This document shows positions 26,643-34,562 of a stretch of DNA of 37,722 nt, one piece after another. A model generated the notes under the pieces. That model was given only the letters and a program-made list of their open reading frames with translations, was not told the DNA's origin and did not search any database. Made by a program: the position numbers and the translations under genes. The stretch comes from Pseudomonas sp. Its GTDB lineage: Bacteria; Pseudomonadota; Gammaproteobacteria; Pseudomonadales; Pseudomonadaceae. Position 1 is the stretch's first letter. Every line of letters begins with the position of its first letter. The DNA is taken from the NCBI GenBank assembly GCA_030699825.1, contig JAUYKV010000038.1, forward strand, positions 1-37,722. Direction: 5' to 3'.

Positions 26643-27374
26643 TCAACGGTCCTTGCCGATGCCTTCTACTTCTTCCTTCATGCGGGTCAGGCCCATGTGT
26701 TTCACGTCGGTGCCACGCACCAGGTAGATCACCAGTTCGGCGATATTGCGCGCGTGGTCGCCGATGCGCTCCAGCGAGCGCAGGGCCCAGATGATGTTGA
26801 GCACCCGCGAGATCGAACGCGGGTCTTCCATCATGTAGGTGACCAGCTCGCGCAGGGCGGTCTTGTATTCGCGGTCGACGGTCTTGTCGTACTGCGCCAC
26901 CGACAGCGCCAGGTCGGCATCGAAACGGGCGAAGGCGTCCAGCGCCTCCTGCACCATCCGGCGCACCTGGTCGCCAATATGCCGCACTTCGACGTAGCCG
27001 CGCGGCGCCTCGCCTTCCTCGCACAGGAGGATGGCGCGCTTGGCGATCTTGGTCGCTTCGTCGCCGATACGCTCGAGGTCGATCACCGACTTGGAGATGC
27101 TGATGATCAGGCGCAGGTCGGAAGCAGCCGGCTGGCGGCGGGCGAGGATGCGCACGCATTCCTCGTCGATGTTGCGCTCCATCTGGTTGATCTGGTCGTC
27201 GATCTCGCGCACTTGCTGAGCCAGGCCCGAGTCGGCGTCGATCAGCGCGGTGACCGCGTCGTTGACCTGCTTCTCGACCAGCCCGCCCATGGCCAGCAGA
27301 TGGCTGCGCACTTCTTCCAGCTCGGCGTTGAACTGCTGGGAGATATGCTGGGTGAGGTTGTCTTTGTTGATCAT
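26643..27374 (-). CDS. phoU: Phosphate transport regulator PhoU
   Basis: 243 residues, all alpha-helical, two PhoU repeats. Each repeat has the E/DxxxD metal-cluster motifs: EEVRSHLLAMGGLVEKQVND and VIDLERIGDEATKIAKRAI in the first, RMVQEALDAFARFDADLAL and LRSLERIGDHARNIAELVIY in the second. MINKDNLTQHISQQF at 27374 is the standard start. PhoU bridges PstB and PhoR and keeps PhoR in phosphatase state when phosphate is abundant. Last gene of the leftward pstC-pstA-pstB-phoU set, separated from pstB by 136 bp that hold repeats. Confidence 0.96.
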   Translation of the reverse strand: MINKDNLTQHISQQFNAELEEVRSHLLAMGGLVEKQVNDAVTALIDADSGLAQQVREIDDQINQMERNIDEECVRILARRQPAASDLRLIISISKSVIDLERIGDEATKIAKRAILLCEEGEAPRGYVEVRHIGDQVRRMVQEALDAFARFDADLALSVAQYDKTVDREYKTALRELVTYMMEDPRSISRVLNIIWALRSLERIGDHARNIAELVIYLVRGTDVKHMGLTRMKEEVEGIGKDR

Positions 27375-27396
27375 GGTGGTTCGCTCCGCGAAAGCT

Positions 27397-27496
27397 GCAA
27401 GCTTCAAGCCTTAAGCTTCAAGCCGGTGTGTCGTTGTTCCAGGCTGCCTTTAACTTGCCGCTTGAAGCTTGCGGCTGTGGCTGTGGCTGTGGCTGT
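27397..27496. repeat. Repeat cluster between pstB and phoU
   Basis: GCAAGCTTCAAGC (27397-27409) and its exact complement GCTTGAAGCTTGC (27460-27472) form a 13-bp inverted repeat with a 50-base spacer. Within the left arm region AAGCTTCAAGCC is repeated directly (27399-27410, 27413-27424). Right of it are four tandem GGCTGT units (27473-27496). It may form an mRNA hairpin between the two coding regions. Confidence 0.85.
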
Positions 27497-27510
27497 GGCG
27501 CTCCGCACCA

Positions 27511-28344
27511 TCAGCCATAACGCCCGGTGATGTAGTCTTCGGTCTGCTTCATTTCCGGGTTGGTGAACAGCGTATCGGTGTCCCCGAACTCGATCAGTTT
27601 GCCCATGTACATGAAGGCGGTGTAATCCGAGACCCGCGCCGCCTGCTGCATGTTGTGGGTAACGATGACGATGGTGTATTTGGATTTCAGTTCGTAGATC
27701 AGTTCTTCGACTTTCAGCGTCGAGATCGGATCCAGCGCCGAACAGGGTTCGTCGAGCAGCAGCACTTCCGGCTGCACCGCCACGGTACGGGCGATCACCA
27801 GGCGCTGCTGCTGGCCGCCGGACAGACCGAGGGCCGACTCGTGCAGGCGATCCTTGACCTCGTCCCACAAGGCGGCGCTTTTCAGGCCCCACTCCACCGC
27901 TTCGTCGAGCACGCGCTTCTGGTTGATGCCCTGGATGCGCAGGCCATAGACCACGTTCTCGTAGATGCTCTTGGGGAAGGGGTTGGGCTTCTGAAACACC
28001 ATGCCAACCCGGCGGCGCAGCTCGGCGACATCTTCGCCCTTGCGGTAGATGTCGCGTCCGTCGAGGTTGACTTCACCGTCGACGCGGCAGCCGTCGACCA
28101 GATCGTTCATCCGGTTGAAGGTGCGCAGCAGGGTCGACTTGCCGCAACCGGACGGGCCGATAAAGGCGGTGACGCGCTGCTTGGGGATCTTCAGCTTGAC
28201 GTCGAACAGCGCCTGCTTGTCGCCGTAGTACAGGTTCAGACCCGGCACCTGGATCGCCACGGTTTCCCCGGCCAGGTCGAGGCTCTGCTTGTCCCGGCCC
28301 AGGGCCGTGATGTCGATGCCGTGTGTGTGTGCTTGGTGCTGCAT
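27511..28344 (-). CDS. pstB: Phosphate ABC transporter ATP-binding protein PstB
   Basis: 277 residues, an ABC ATPase. Walker [10 protein letters not shown] (63-71), Q-loop [12 protein letters not shown], signature [13 protein letters not shown], Walker [16 protein letters not shown]-loop [13 protein letters not shown]. The region [18 protein letters not shown] is typical of PstB. It powers high-affinity phosphate uptake with PstC and PstA in the inner membrane, and takes part in signalling to PhoR via PhoU. RBS AGGGAGC lies about 7 bases before the ATG. The start is separated from pstA by a 214-bp inverted-repeat element plus 68 bp, whereas pstC and pstA are only 15 bp apart. Confidence 0.98.
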   Translation of the reverse strand: MQHQAHTHGIDITALGRDKQSLDLAGETVAIQVPGLNLYYGDKQALFDVKLKIPKQRVTAFIGPSGCGKSTLLRTFNRMNDLVDGCRVDGEVNLDGRDIYRKGEDVAELRRRVGMVFQKPNPFPKSIYENVVYGLRIQGINQKRVLDEAVEWGLKSAALWDEVKDRLHESALGLSGGQQQRLVIARTVAVQPEVLLLDEPCSALDPISTLKVEELIYELKSKYTIVIVTHNMQQAARVSDYTAFMYMGKLIEFGDTDTLFTNPEMKQTEDYITGRYG

Positions 28345-28412
28345 GGGATGCTCCCTACGCTAACAATTCGTTGATCATCCCCCACCCGCAGGCAGAGGAC
28401 AAAAGTCTTTGG

Positions 28413-28626
28413 CAGGCCGCTGAAAAACTACTGCGCTCGGCTATGCGGCGTTGAAATCGGCCTCGCGTGCGAGCCCAGTCAAAATGCTCATTTACAACAC
28501 GTAAACTGCGCTTTTGACTCGCTTCGCTCGCCCTGCGGGCCAGCCTACGGCTGTTACTCCGCTGCGCTACGTTGCGGCCAATTTCGCCTTGCCTAGCCAT
28601 CGCTCGCTACATTTTTCAGCGGCCTG
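28413..28626. mobile_element. 214-bp element with perfect 15-bp terminal inverted repeats between pstA and pstB
   Basis: CAGGCCGCTGAAAAA (28413-28427) and TTTTTCAGCGGCCTG (28612-28626) are exact reverse complements. The element starts directly after the pstA stop codon. Inside are further palindromes: AGTCAAAA and TTTTGACT, and TTTAC-AACAC-GTAAA. No protein is coded. A rearranged partial copy lies at 22112-22197. I recognise this type as a widespread Pseudomonas intergenic repeat, MITE-like, but no transposase source is visible and I see no target duplication. Confidence 0.75.
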
Positions 28627-30303
28627 TTAGTGATCCAGCGCCTTGTACTTCTCACGCAAGCGGTTACGCATGAACACCGCGGTGAGGTTGAGAATCGCGA
28701 TCACCAGCACCAGCAGCAGCGCCGTGGCGTAGACCAGCGGCCGCGCGGCCTCGACGTTGGGGCTCTGGAAGCCGACGTCGTAGATGTGGAAGCCCAGGTG
28801 CATGATCTTCTGATCCATGTGCAGGTACGGGTAGTTGCCGTCCAGGGGCAGCGAGGGCGCCAGTTTGACCACGCCGACCAGCATCAGCGGCGCCACTTCG
28901 CCGGCGGCACGCGCCACGGCGAGGATCAGGCCGGTCATCATCGCCGGGCTGGCCATCGGCAGCACCACGCGCCACAGGGTTTCGATCTTGGTCGCGCCGA
29001 GGGCCAGCGAACCTTCGCGCAGCGCCCGCGGAATCCGCGCCAGGCCCTCTTCGGTGGCGACGATCACCACCGGCAAGGCGAGCAGCGCCAGGGTCAGCGA
29101 GGCCCACAGCAGGCCCGGCGTACCGAAGGTCGGCGCCGGGGCGGACTCGGGGAAGAACAAGCGGTCGATCGAACCACCCAGCACATAGACGAAGAAGCCC
29201 AGACCGAATACCCCGTAGACGATGGCCGGTACACCAGCCAGGTTGTTCACCGCAATGCGGATCACCCGGGTCAGCGGCCCCTGCTTGGCGTATTCACGCA
29301 GGTAGATGGCTGCCACCACGCCGAACGGGGTGACGATCACCGCCATGATCAGGGTCATCATCACGGTACCGAAGATCGCCGGGAAGACGCCGCCCTCGGT
29401 GTTGGCCTCGCGCGGGTCGTCGCTGACGAACTCCCACAGCTTGGCGCCGTAGAACTGCAGCTTGCCGAGGGGCGACATGGCATTCGGCTGATAGGCCCGC
29501 ACCACCTTGCCCAGGCTCAGTTCGACCTCGCGGCCATCGGCGGTGCGCACCATGGCGCTGTCGCGATTGAAGGCCTCGTAGAGCGCCACCAACTGGGTTT
29601 CCAGCACCTTGTACTCGGCATCCCACTGCGCCCGGTCCATATCCAGGTCGGCCTGGGCCTGTGCATCCAGCTTGCCCTGCAGTTCCAGCTTGCGGGTTTG
29701 CAGGCGAATGCGCTCGAGCCCGGCGTTGATCCGGCCGATGTCTTTCTTCTCCAGGCGCACCACCTGGGCATGCAGCTCGTCGACCCGCACCAGGCGCTCT
29801 TGCAAGGCAGCCCAGGCCGCATCACCCTCGGCGACCAGTTGGCCGTTTTCCTTGACGTTGACCAGGTAGCCGTAGAGGTTGCCCCACTCACGGCGCTCGA
29901 ATGCGGTAAGGGCTTGCGGGGTGCGCAGGTTACTCAACCATTCGCCCACCACCCAGGTGAAGTCGGCGCCGTATAGATCGCGGTTGCCCACCTTGAACAG
30001 TTCGCGGGTCATGAACTCGCCGCCTTCGGCTGCCACCGGCAAGCCGGACGCGGCCAGGCGCGCGCGCGGGATCTCTTCGATCTGGGTGATCTCGCCAGCC
30101 ATCACCTTGATTTCCTGGCCAGGCACCTGATAGTCGGCCTCGACGATATCGGCGGGCCAGAAGTGAGCGAGGCCACGGGTGGCGATCACGGCGAGCAGAC
30201 CCAGGGTCATGATCACGGCGATGGACACCGCGCCGGCGTTCATCCAGATCCACGGCGAACCGCTTTTGACCCAGGCTTTTACGGAATTCTTTTTCACGGA
30301 CAT
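28627..30303 (-). CDS. pstA: Phosphate ABC transporter permease PstA (long form)
   Basis: 558 residues, far longer than the roughly 296 of E. coli PstA. One N-terminal membrane helix (about 22-45) is followed by about 270 periplasmic residues, including a predicted coiled coil at roughly 160-250 (LQERLVRVDELHAQVVRLEK, LQGKLDAQAQADLDMDRAQW). The C-terminal permease core (about 300-558) has the usual helices with VVAAIYLREYAKQGPLTRVI and the EAA loop EGLARIPRALREGSLALGAT. The extra domain is normal for Pseudomonas PstA. RBS GGAAGG precedes the ATG. It follows pstC by 15 bp. With PstC it forms the phosphate channel; the role of the coiled coil is unknown. Confidence 0.95.
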   Translation of the reverse strand: MSVKKNSVKAWVKSGSPWIWMNAGAVSIAVIMTLGLLAVIATRGLAHFWPADIVEADYQVPGQEIKVMAGEITQIEEIPRARLAASGLPVAAEGGEFMTRELFKVGNRDLYGADFTWVVGEWLSNLRTPQALTAFERREWGNLYGYLVNVKENGQLVAEGDAAWAALQERLVRVDELHAQVVRLEKKDIGRINAGLERIRLQTRKLELQGKLDAQAQADLDMDRAQWDAEYKVLETQLVALYEAFNRDSAMVRTADGREVELSLGKVVRAYQPNAMSPLGKLQFYGAKLWEFVSDDPREANTEGGVFPAIFGTVMMTLIMAVIVTPFGVVAAIYLREYAKQGPLTRVIRIAVNNLAGVPAIVYGVFGLGFFVYVLGGSIDRLFFPESAPAPTFGTPGLLWASLTLALLALPVVIVATEEGLARIPRALREGSLALGATKIETLWRVVLPMASPAMMTGLILAVARAAGEVAPLMLVGVVKLAPSLPLDGNYPYLHMDQKIMHLGFHIYDVGFQSPNVEAARPLVYATALLLVLVIAILNLTAVFMRNRLREKYKALDH

Positions 30304-30318
30304 TTACCTTCCAAAGCC

Positions 30319-32604
30319 TTAGAGCGACGCATACTTGACGCGCAGACGCTGGCGCACCAGTTCCGCGAGCGTGTTCATGACGAAGGTGAAGGACAGCAAC
30401 ACCAGCGCCGAGAGGAACAGCACTCGGTAATGCGTGCCGCCTACCGCAGATTCGGGCATTTCCACCGCCACGTTGGCGGCCAGGGTGCGCAGCCCCTCGA
30501 AGATGTTCATGTCCATGATCGCGGTGTTGCCGGTGGCCATCAGCACGATCATGGTTTCGCCGACCGCGCGGCCCATGCCGATCATGATCGCCGAGAAGAT
30601 GCCCGGGCTGGCGGTGAGGATGACCACCCGGGTCAGGGTCTGCCAGGGCGTCGCACCGAGGGCCAGGGAACCGAAGGTCAGGCTCTTCGGCACGCTGAAC
30701 ACGGCGTCTTCGGCAATCGAGTAGATCGTCGGGATCACCGCGAATCCCATGGCCAGACCGACCACCAGGGCGTTGCGCTGGTCGAATGCGATGCCCAGGT
30801 CATTGCTCAGCCAGGCGCGCATATTACCGTCGAACAGCCAGACTTCCAGCTGGCCGCTCATGCTCAGGGAGACGACGCCGACCAGCAGGATCACCGGGAT
30901 CAGCAGCGCCGCTTCCCAGCCATCCGGCACCAGCAGGCGGATCGACTCGGGCAGGCGGCTCCAGGCGAAACCGGCCAGCAGGATGCCGATCGGGGTGAAG
31001 ATCAGCAGGCTGAAGATGCCCGGTAGATGCCCCTCGACATAGGGTGCGAGGAACAGGCCGGCGAAGAAGCCAAGGATCACCGTCGGCAGCGCTTCCATCA
31101 GTTCGATAACCGGCTTGATCTTGCCGCGCATGGCCGGGGCCATGAAATAGGCGGTGTAGATGGCCGCGGCAATCGCCAGCGGCGCCGCCAGCAACATCGC
31201 GTAGAACGCGGCTTTCAGGGTGCCGAACGCCAGCGGCGCGAGGCTCAGCTTGGGTTCGTTGTCGGTGCTGGCCGAGGTCGACTGCCAGACGTAGTCCGCC
31301 TCGTCGTAGTTTTCGTACCAGACCTTGCCCCACAGCGAACTCCAGGAGACTTCCGGGTGCGGGTTGTCGATCAACAGGCGCTGCAGTTGCCCTTGCGCCT
31401 CGACCAGCACACGGTCGGCGCGCGGCGACAAGCCGGCCAGGGCGGCGCCGTCGGCCACCGGCTCGACCAGCAGGGTGCGGTGCGCGGTGCTGTGGAAGAT
31501 GCCCAGGTTGCCCTTGGCATCCAGGGCCATGAAGCCCTTGCGCCGCTCTTCCGGAAGAATCTGGGTGATGGCGCTGTCGCCCATCTGGAAGCGGCGGATC
31601 GACTTCAGGTACTGCTTGCCGTCTTCGTCGCGCACCATGAACCACTGCTGGATGGCGCCCTTGCTGTCGCCGATCATCAGCGAGATACCGCCCAGCAGCC
31701 CAGTCGCATTGGTGACGTCGGTGGCGCCATCGCTGAGCAGCTTGTAGCGACCGTTCAGCTCTTTGGTGCGCAGGCTGAAGACATCCGCCGTGGCGCGGCC
31801 GTTGATCACGTACAGCCACTGGTGGCGCGGATCGACGATCAAAGCCTTGATTGGCTCGGCGATCTGCGCCAGGGCGATGCGGTCCTCGCTGAGGGTCACC
31901 TCACCGGTCATCATGTTTTCTTCGCGGCCGAGGCTCAGCACATGCAGATCGCTGCCGGTGGAAGCGGTCAGCAACAGGGTGCCGCCGTTCAGGCTGACGC
32001 CGACGTGGTCCAGGGCGCGGCCTTGCTCGTCGAGGCTGATCGCGGCCTCACCGAACGGGTAGTCGACCCGCGGCGTGATGGTTTTCACGTCGTTCGGGTA
32101 ACTGACCCGGTAGGCATGCTCGAACACCAGCACCTGACCGTTGGACAGGCCCAGGGCCACGCGATTGCTGCCCGGCTGATCGAGCCCGACCGAAACCACT
32201 TGGCTGCCGGCTGGCAGCGGCAGGTCGACGGTGCTCAGCGCATCCATGCTCTTGGCATCAAAAAACTGCACCTGGCCGCGCTCATCCAGGCGCATGGCCA
32301 CCTGGTTCTGCTCCTCCACCGCCAGCAACAGTGGCTGGCCAGCCTTTGCCAACCAGGCCGGCTGCACCGGCTGGCGTGCATCGAGGTCAGCCCCCTGGAA
32401 CATCGGCAAGACGATGTAGGCCAGGTAGAAGAAGATCAGGGTGATGGCGCCCAGCACTGCCATGCCGCCGATGGAAACACACCAGCGAGCCAGGTGATCC
32501 TTCAGCGCACGCATGCGCCGCTTGCGCAGCAAGGCCGGGGTATTGAAGTCCAGCCTCAGGGATTTGGGCGAGGCGGTCACGGGTTCACGAGCCAGGTCAT
32601 TCAT
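30319..32604 (-). CDS. pstC: Phosphate ABC transporter permease PstC (long form)
   Basis: 761 residues against about 320 in E. coli. After one N-terminal membrane helix (about 45-70), about 370 residues of periplasmic domain contain repeated beta-strand motifs (VAMRLDERGQVQFFDAKSMD, RVALGLSNGQVLVFEHAYRV, WLYVINGRATADVFSLR, KGFMALDAKGNLGIF) like a beta-propeller. The C-terminal permease core (about 450-761) has the EAA loop DAVFSVPKSLTFGSLALGAT and helices typical of PstC. This long form is known in Pseudomonas. It follows its own Pho box, separate from that of pstS. The start MNDLAREP has only a weak RBS. Confidence 0.95.
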   Translation of the reverse strand: MNDLAREPVTASPKSLRLDFNTPALLRKRRMRALKDHLARWCVSIGGMAVLGAITLIFFYLAYIVLPMFQGADLDARQPVQPAWLAKAGQPLLLAVEEQNQVAMRLDERGQVQFFDAKSMDALSTVDLPLPAGSQVVSVGLDQPGSNRVALGLSNGQVLVFEHAYRVSYPNDVKTITPRVDYPFGEAAISLDEQGRALDHVGVSLNGGTLLLTASTGSDLHVLSLGREENMMTGEVTLSEDRIALAQIAEPIKALIVDPRHQWLYVINGRATADVFSLRTKELNGRYKLLSDGATDVTNATGLLGGISLMIGDSKGAIQQWFMVRDEDGKQYLKSIRRFQMGDSAITQILPEERRKGFMALDAKGNLGIFHSTAHRTLLVEPVADGAALAGLSPRADRVLVEAQGQLQRLLIDNPHPEVSWSSLWGKVWYENYDEADYVWQSTSASTDNEPKLSLAPLAFGTLKAAFYAMLLAAPLAIAAAIYTAYFMAPAMRGKIKPVIELMEALPTVILGFFAGLFLAPYVEGHLPGIFSLLIFTPIGILLAGFAWSRLPESIRLLVPDGWEAALLIPVILLVGVVSLSMSGQLEVWLFDGNMRAWLSNDLGIAFDQRNALVVGLAMGFAVIPTIYSIAEDAVFSVPKSLTFGSLALGATPWQTLTRVVILTASPGIFSAIMIGMGRAVGETMIVLMATGNTAIMDMNIFEGLRTLAANVAVEMPESAVGGTHYRVLFLSALVLLSFTFVMNTLAELVRQRLRVKYASL

Positions 32605-32682
32605 AGTAAGAGCATCTCTGCGCGGCCATGAGCGCGCCGTAATTTCATTCGTGGCACAGGCGGCATAATGTAGCCAGCTTGT

Positions 32683-32700
32683 GTGACAGAAAAGTTACAG
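32683..32700 (-). promoter_or_regulatory. Pho box upstream of pstC
   Basis: Minus strand CTGTAAC-TTTT-CTGTCAC, two near-perfect PhoB half-sites at 11-bp spacing. CATTAT (a -10-like hexamer) follows 12-13 bp downstream. It lies 79 bp before the pstC ATG, indicating that pstC-pstA-pstB-phoU has its own PhoB-dependent promoter beyond that of pstS. Confidence 0.85.
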
Positions 32701-32717
32701 CGGACTGACAAAGCGAC

Positions 32718-32744
32718 GCCCGCCTCTCTATCCGAGAGGCGGGC
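32718..32744 (-). terminator. Strong 11-bp hairpin between pstS and pstC
   Basis: GCCCGCCTCTC and GAGAGGCGGGC pair perfectly around a 5-base loop (TATCC). It begins 42 bp past the pstS stop. Only CGTCGCTTTG follows on the transcript side, not a full T-run, so it may be a leaky terminator or a 3' stabiliser, allowing more pstS than pstC message. Confidence 0.6.
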
Positions 32745-32785
32745 GCGGCTACAAAGCTGGCGTCCCTGCCAGTAGAGCCGGGTGC

Positions 32786-33754
32786 TTACAGACCCAGTTC
32801 CTTCATGGTCTTCTCAACCACTTTGCTTGGCAGCGGGATGTAGCCGTCCTTGACCACGACTTCCTGACCTTGCTTGGACAGTACCAGCTTGAGGAACTCG
32901 CGATCCAGCGGGCTCAGCGGCTTGTTCGGCGCCTTGTTGACATACACGTAGAAGAAGCGTGCCAGCGGGTACTTGCCGGCCAGGGCGTTCTCTTCGTTGG
33001 CGTCGAAGTTTTCACCACCTTTCTTCGACAACGCCACAGTCTTGACGCTGGAGGTCTTGTAGCCGATGCCCGAGTAACCGATGGCATTCAGGGTGCTGGA
33101 GATCGACTGCACCACGGAAGCCGAACCCGGCTGCTCGTTGACGTTCGACTTGTAGTCGCCCTTGCACAGGGCTTCTTCCTTGAAGTAGCCGTAGGTGCCG
33201 GAGACCGAGTTGCGGCCGAACAGCTGGATCGGCTTGGCCGCCCACTCGCCGGTCAGGCCCACGTCGCCCCAGGTCTTGATGTCTTTCTCGCCACCGCACA
33301 GACGGGTGCTGGAAAAGATAGCGTCGACCTGAGCCATGTCCAGGCTCTTGATCGGATTGTCCTTGTGCACGAAGACGGCCAGGGCGTCGATGGCAACCGG
33401 AATTTCGGTCGGTTTGTAGCCGTACTTCTCTTCGAACTCCTGGATCTCGCTGTCCTTCATGGCGCGGCTCATCGGGCCGATGTTGGAGGTGCCTTCGGTC
33501 AGCGCGGGTGGCGCGGTGGAGGAGCCGGCGGCCTGGATCTGGATATTGACGTTCGGGTAATTCTTCTTGAAATCTTCGGCCCACAGGGTCATCAGGTTGG
33601 CCAGCGAGTCGGAGCCGACGCTGGACAGGTTGCCCGACACACCGGAGGTCTTTTCATAGACCGGCAGAGCCGGGTCGATAGCGGCGACCGCAGTGGCGGT
33701 GGCGACGCCAGCGGCGACGAAAGTCATGGCCGCCATCAAACGCTTAAGTTTCAT
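32786..33754 (-). CDS. pstS: Phosphate-binding periplasmic protein PstS
   Basis: 322 residues. A signal peptide ([20 protein letters not shown], cleavage after AVAA) precedes the mature protein. Phosphate-binding motifs of the Pseudomonas-type PstS are seen: [40 protein letters not shown] with [11 protein letters not shown], and [20 protein letters not shown]. It binds phosphate in the periplasm and hands it to PstC-PstA. RBS AGGAG lies before the ATG. It has three PhoB half-sites upstream and a hairpin downstream, so it is probably expressed above the rest of the operon. DING-type and PstS-like alkaline phosphatase L are ruled out by the overall match and operon context. Confidence 0.97.
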   Translation of the reverse strand: MKLKRLMAAMTFVAAGVATATAVAAIDPALPVYEKTSGVSGNLSSVGSDSLANLMTLWAEDFKKNYPNVNIQIQAAGSSTAPPALTEGTSNIGPMSRAMKDSEIQEFEEKYGYKPTEIPVAIDALAVFVHKDNPIKSLDMAQVDAIFSSTRLCGGEKDIKTWGDVGLTGEWAAKPIQLFGRNSVSGTYGYFKEEALCKGDYKSNVNEQPGSASVVQSISSTLNAIGYSGIGYKTSSVKTVALSKKGGENFDANEENALAGKYPLARFFYVYVNKAPNKPLSPLDREFLKLVLSKQGQEVVVKDGYIPLPSKVVEKTMKELGL

Positions 33755-33813
33755 GCCTTGCTCCTAGCAGAATTTAGTGTTGGATTGAACGAGCCCAAGT
33801 ATCTGCAGCCCCT

Positions 33814-33842
33814 GTGACCAATCTATGAAATCAATGTGACAG
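33814..33842 (-). promoter_or_regulatory. Three-part Pho box upstream of pstS
   Basis: Minus strand CTGTCACATTG, ATTTCATAGAT, TGGTCACAGGG: three half-sites in a row at 11-bp spacing (perfect, 5 of 7, and 5 of 7 to CTGTCAT/C). GATACT follows 6 bp downstream as a -10 candidate, and the pstS start is a further 50 bp on. Extended Pho boxes mark strongly PhoB-driven promoters. Confidence 0.75.
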
Positions 33843-34034
33843 TTAGATGAACACTGGGCACTTTGCTGGCACCGAGCATACCGATCACCTTCAGGCGCTC
33901 GCGGCAAGGCGAGAGTATGTTCACAAGCGCTCAGTCGGTATACTCATCAAACCCGCACCCTAGTGGGCCTGCAGGCTGTTGAAAGCAGCCATGGTGGCCC
34001 CATAACAACAACCGCGCCGCGAGCCGTAATCGAG

Positions 34035-34439
34035 ATGAACAACGACTTCGAACAGGATGACCCGATACCCCAGGGCGATCTGGCTTTGCAGATCACCGCG
34101 CTGCCACGCGAAACCAATGGTTTCGGCGACATCTATGGTGGCTGGCTGGTCTCGCAAATGGATTTGGCCGGTACCGCCATGGCCAGCAAGGTCGCAGGCG
34201 GCCGCGTGGCAACGGTGGCGATCGATCGCATGGCCTTCCTGGTGCCGGTCGCCGTCGGCGCGCAACTGTCCTTTTACACCCAGGCACTCGAGATCGGCCG
34301 CAGCTCGATCCAGATGCTGGTCGAGGTGTGGAGCGACGACCCGTTGTCCAGCGAATGGCGCAAGGTCACCGAGGCGGTGTTCGTCTTCGTCGCCATCGAC
34401 GGCAGCGGCCGCACCCGCCCGGTACCGGCGCGCCGGTAG
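34035..34439 (+). CDS. Acyl-CoA thioesterase, YciA/hotdog family
   Basis: 134 residues, a single hotdog domain. Signature blocks: NGFGDIYGGWLVSQMDLAGT with the catalytic aspartate in the long helix, AIDRMAFLVPVAVGAQLSFY, and the C-terminal strand VFVFVAIDGSGRTRPVP. Family members hydrolyse acyl-CoAs in the cytoplasm. MNNDFEQDD at 34035 is the start; the longer frame from 33963 covers non-coding sequence. TATACT near 33,937 may be a -10 box. Divergent from pstS across 280 bp that hold the pstS Pho box; whether it is PhoB controlled is unclear. Chain-length preference is unknown. Confidence 0.85.
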   Translation: MNNDFEQDDPIPQGDLALQITALPRETNGFGDIYGGWLVSQMDLAGTAMASKVAGGRVATVAIDRMAFLVPVAVGAQLSFYTQALEIGRSSIQMLVEVWSDDPLSSEWRKVTEAVFVFVAIDGSGRTRPVPARR

Positions 34440-34562
34440 GAGGGGTCGGCCCGCCTAGCGGCCGCGGTGATCGGGCCGTCCCGGGCAGCCCCTCAAGGTG
34501 ACCCATCCTTCTACGCGTTTGCAGCGCCGCAGCCCTCCTCCCGTAGCGGCACGATGACTTGC

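Noticed and set aside
28413..28626. Insertion sequence in the pst operon
   Set aside because: It has inverted ends but no transposase ORF and no visible target-site duplication; at most a MITE-like or REP-type element.
28630..29976. 448-codon plus-strand ORF opposite pstA
   Set aside because: Shadow ORF; pstA has clear permease motifs.
31027..32631. 534-codon ORF on the plus strand opposite pstC
   Set aside because: GC-rich codon bias leaves the opposite strand open. The product is low-complexity (His/Gln/Arg/Gly) with no domain, while pstC has full family motifs.
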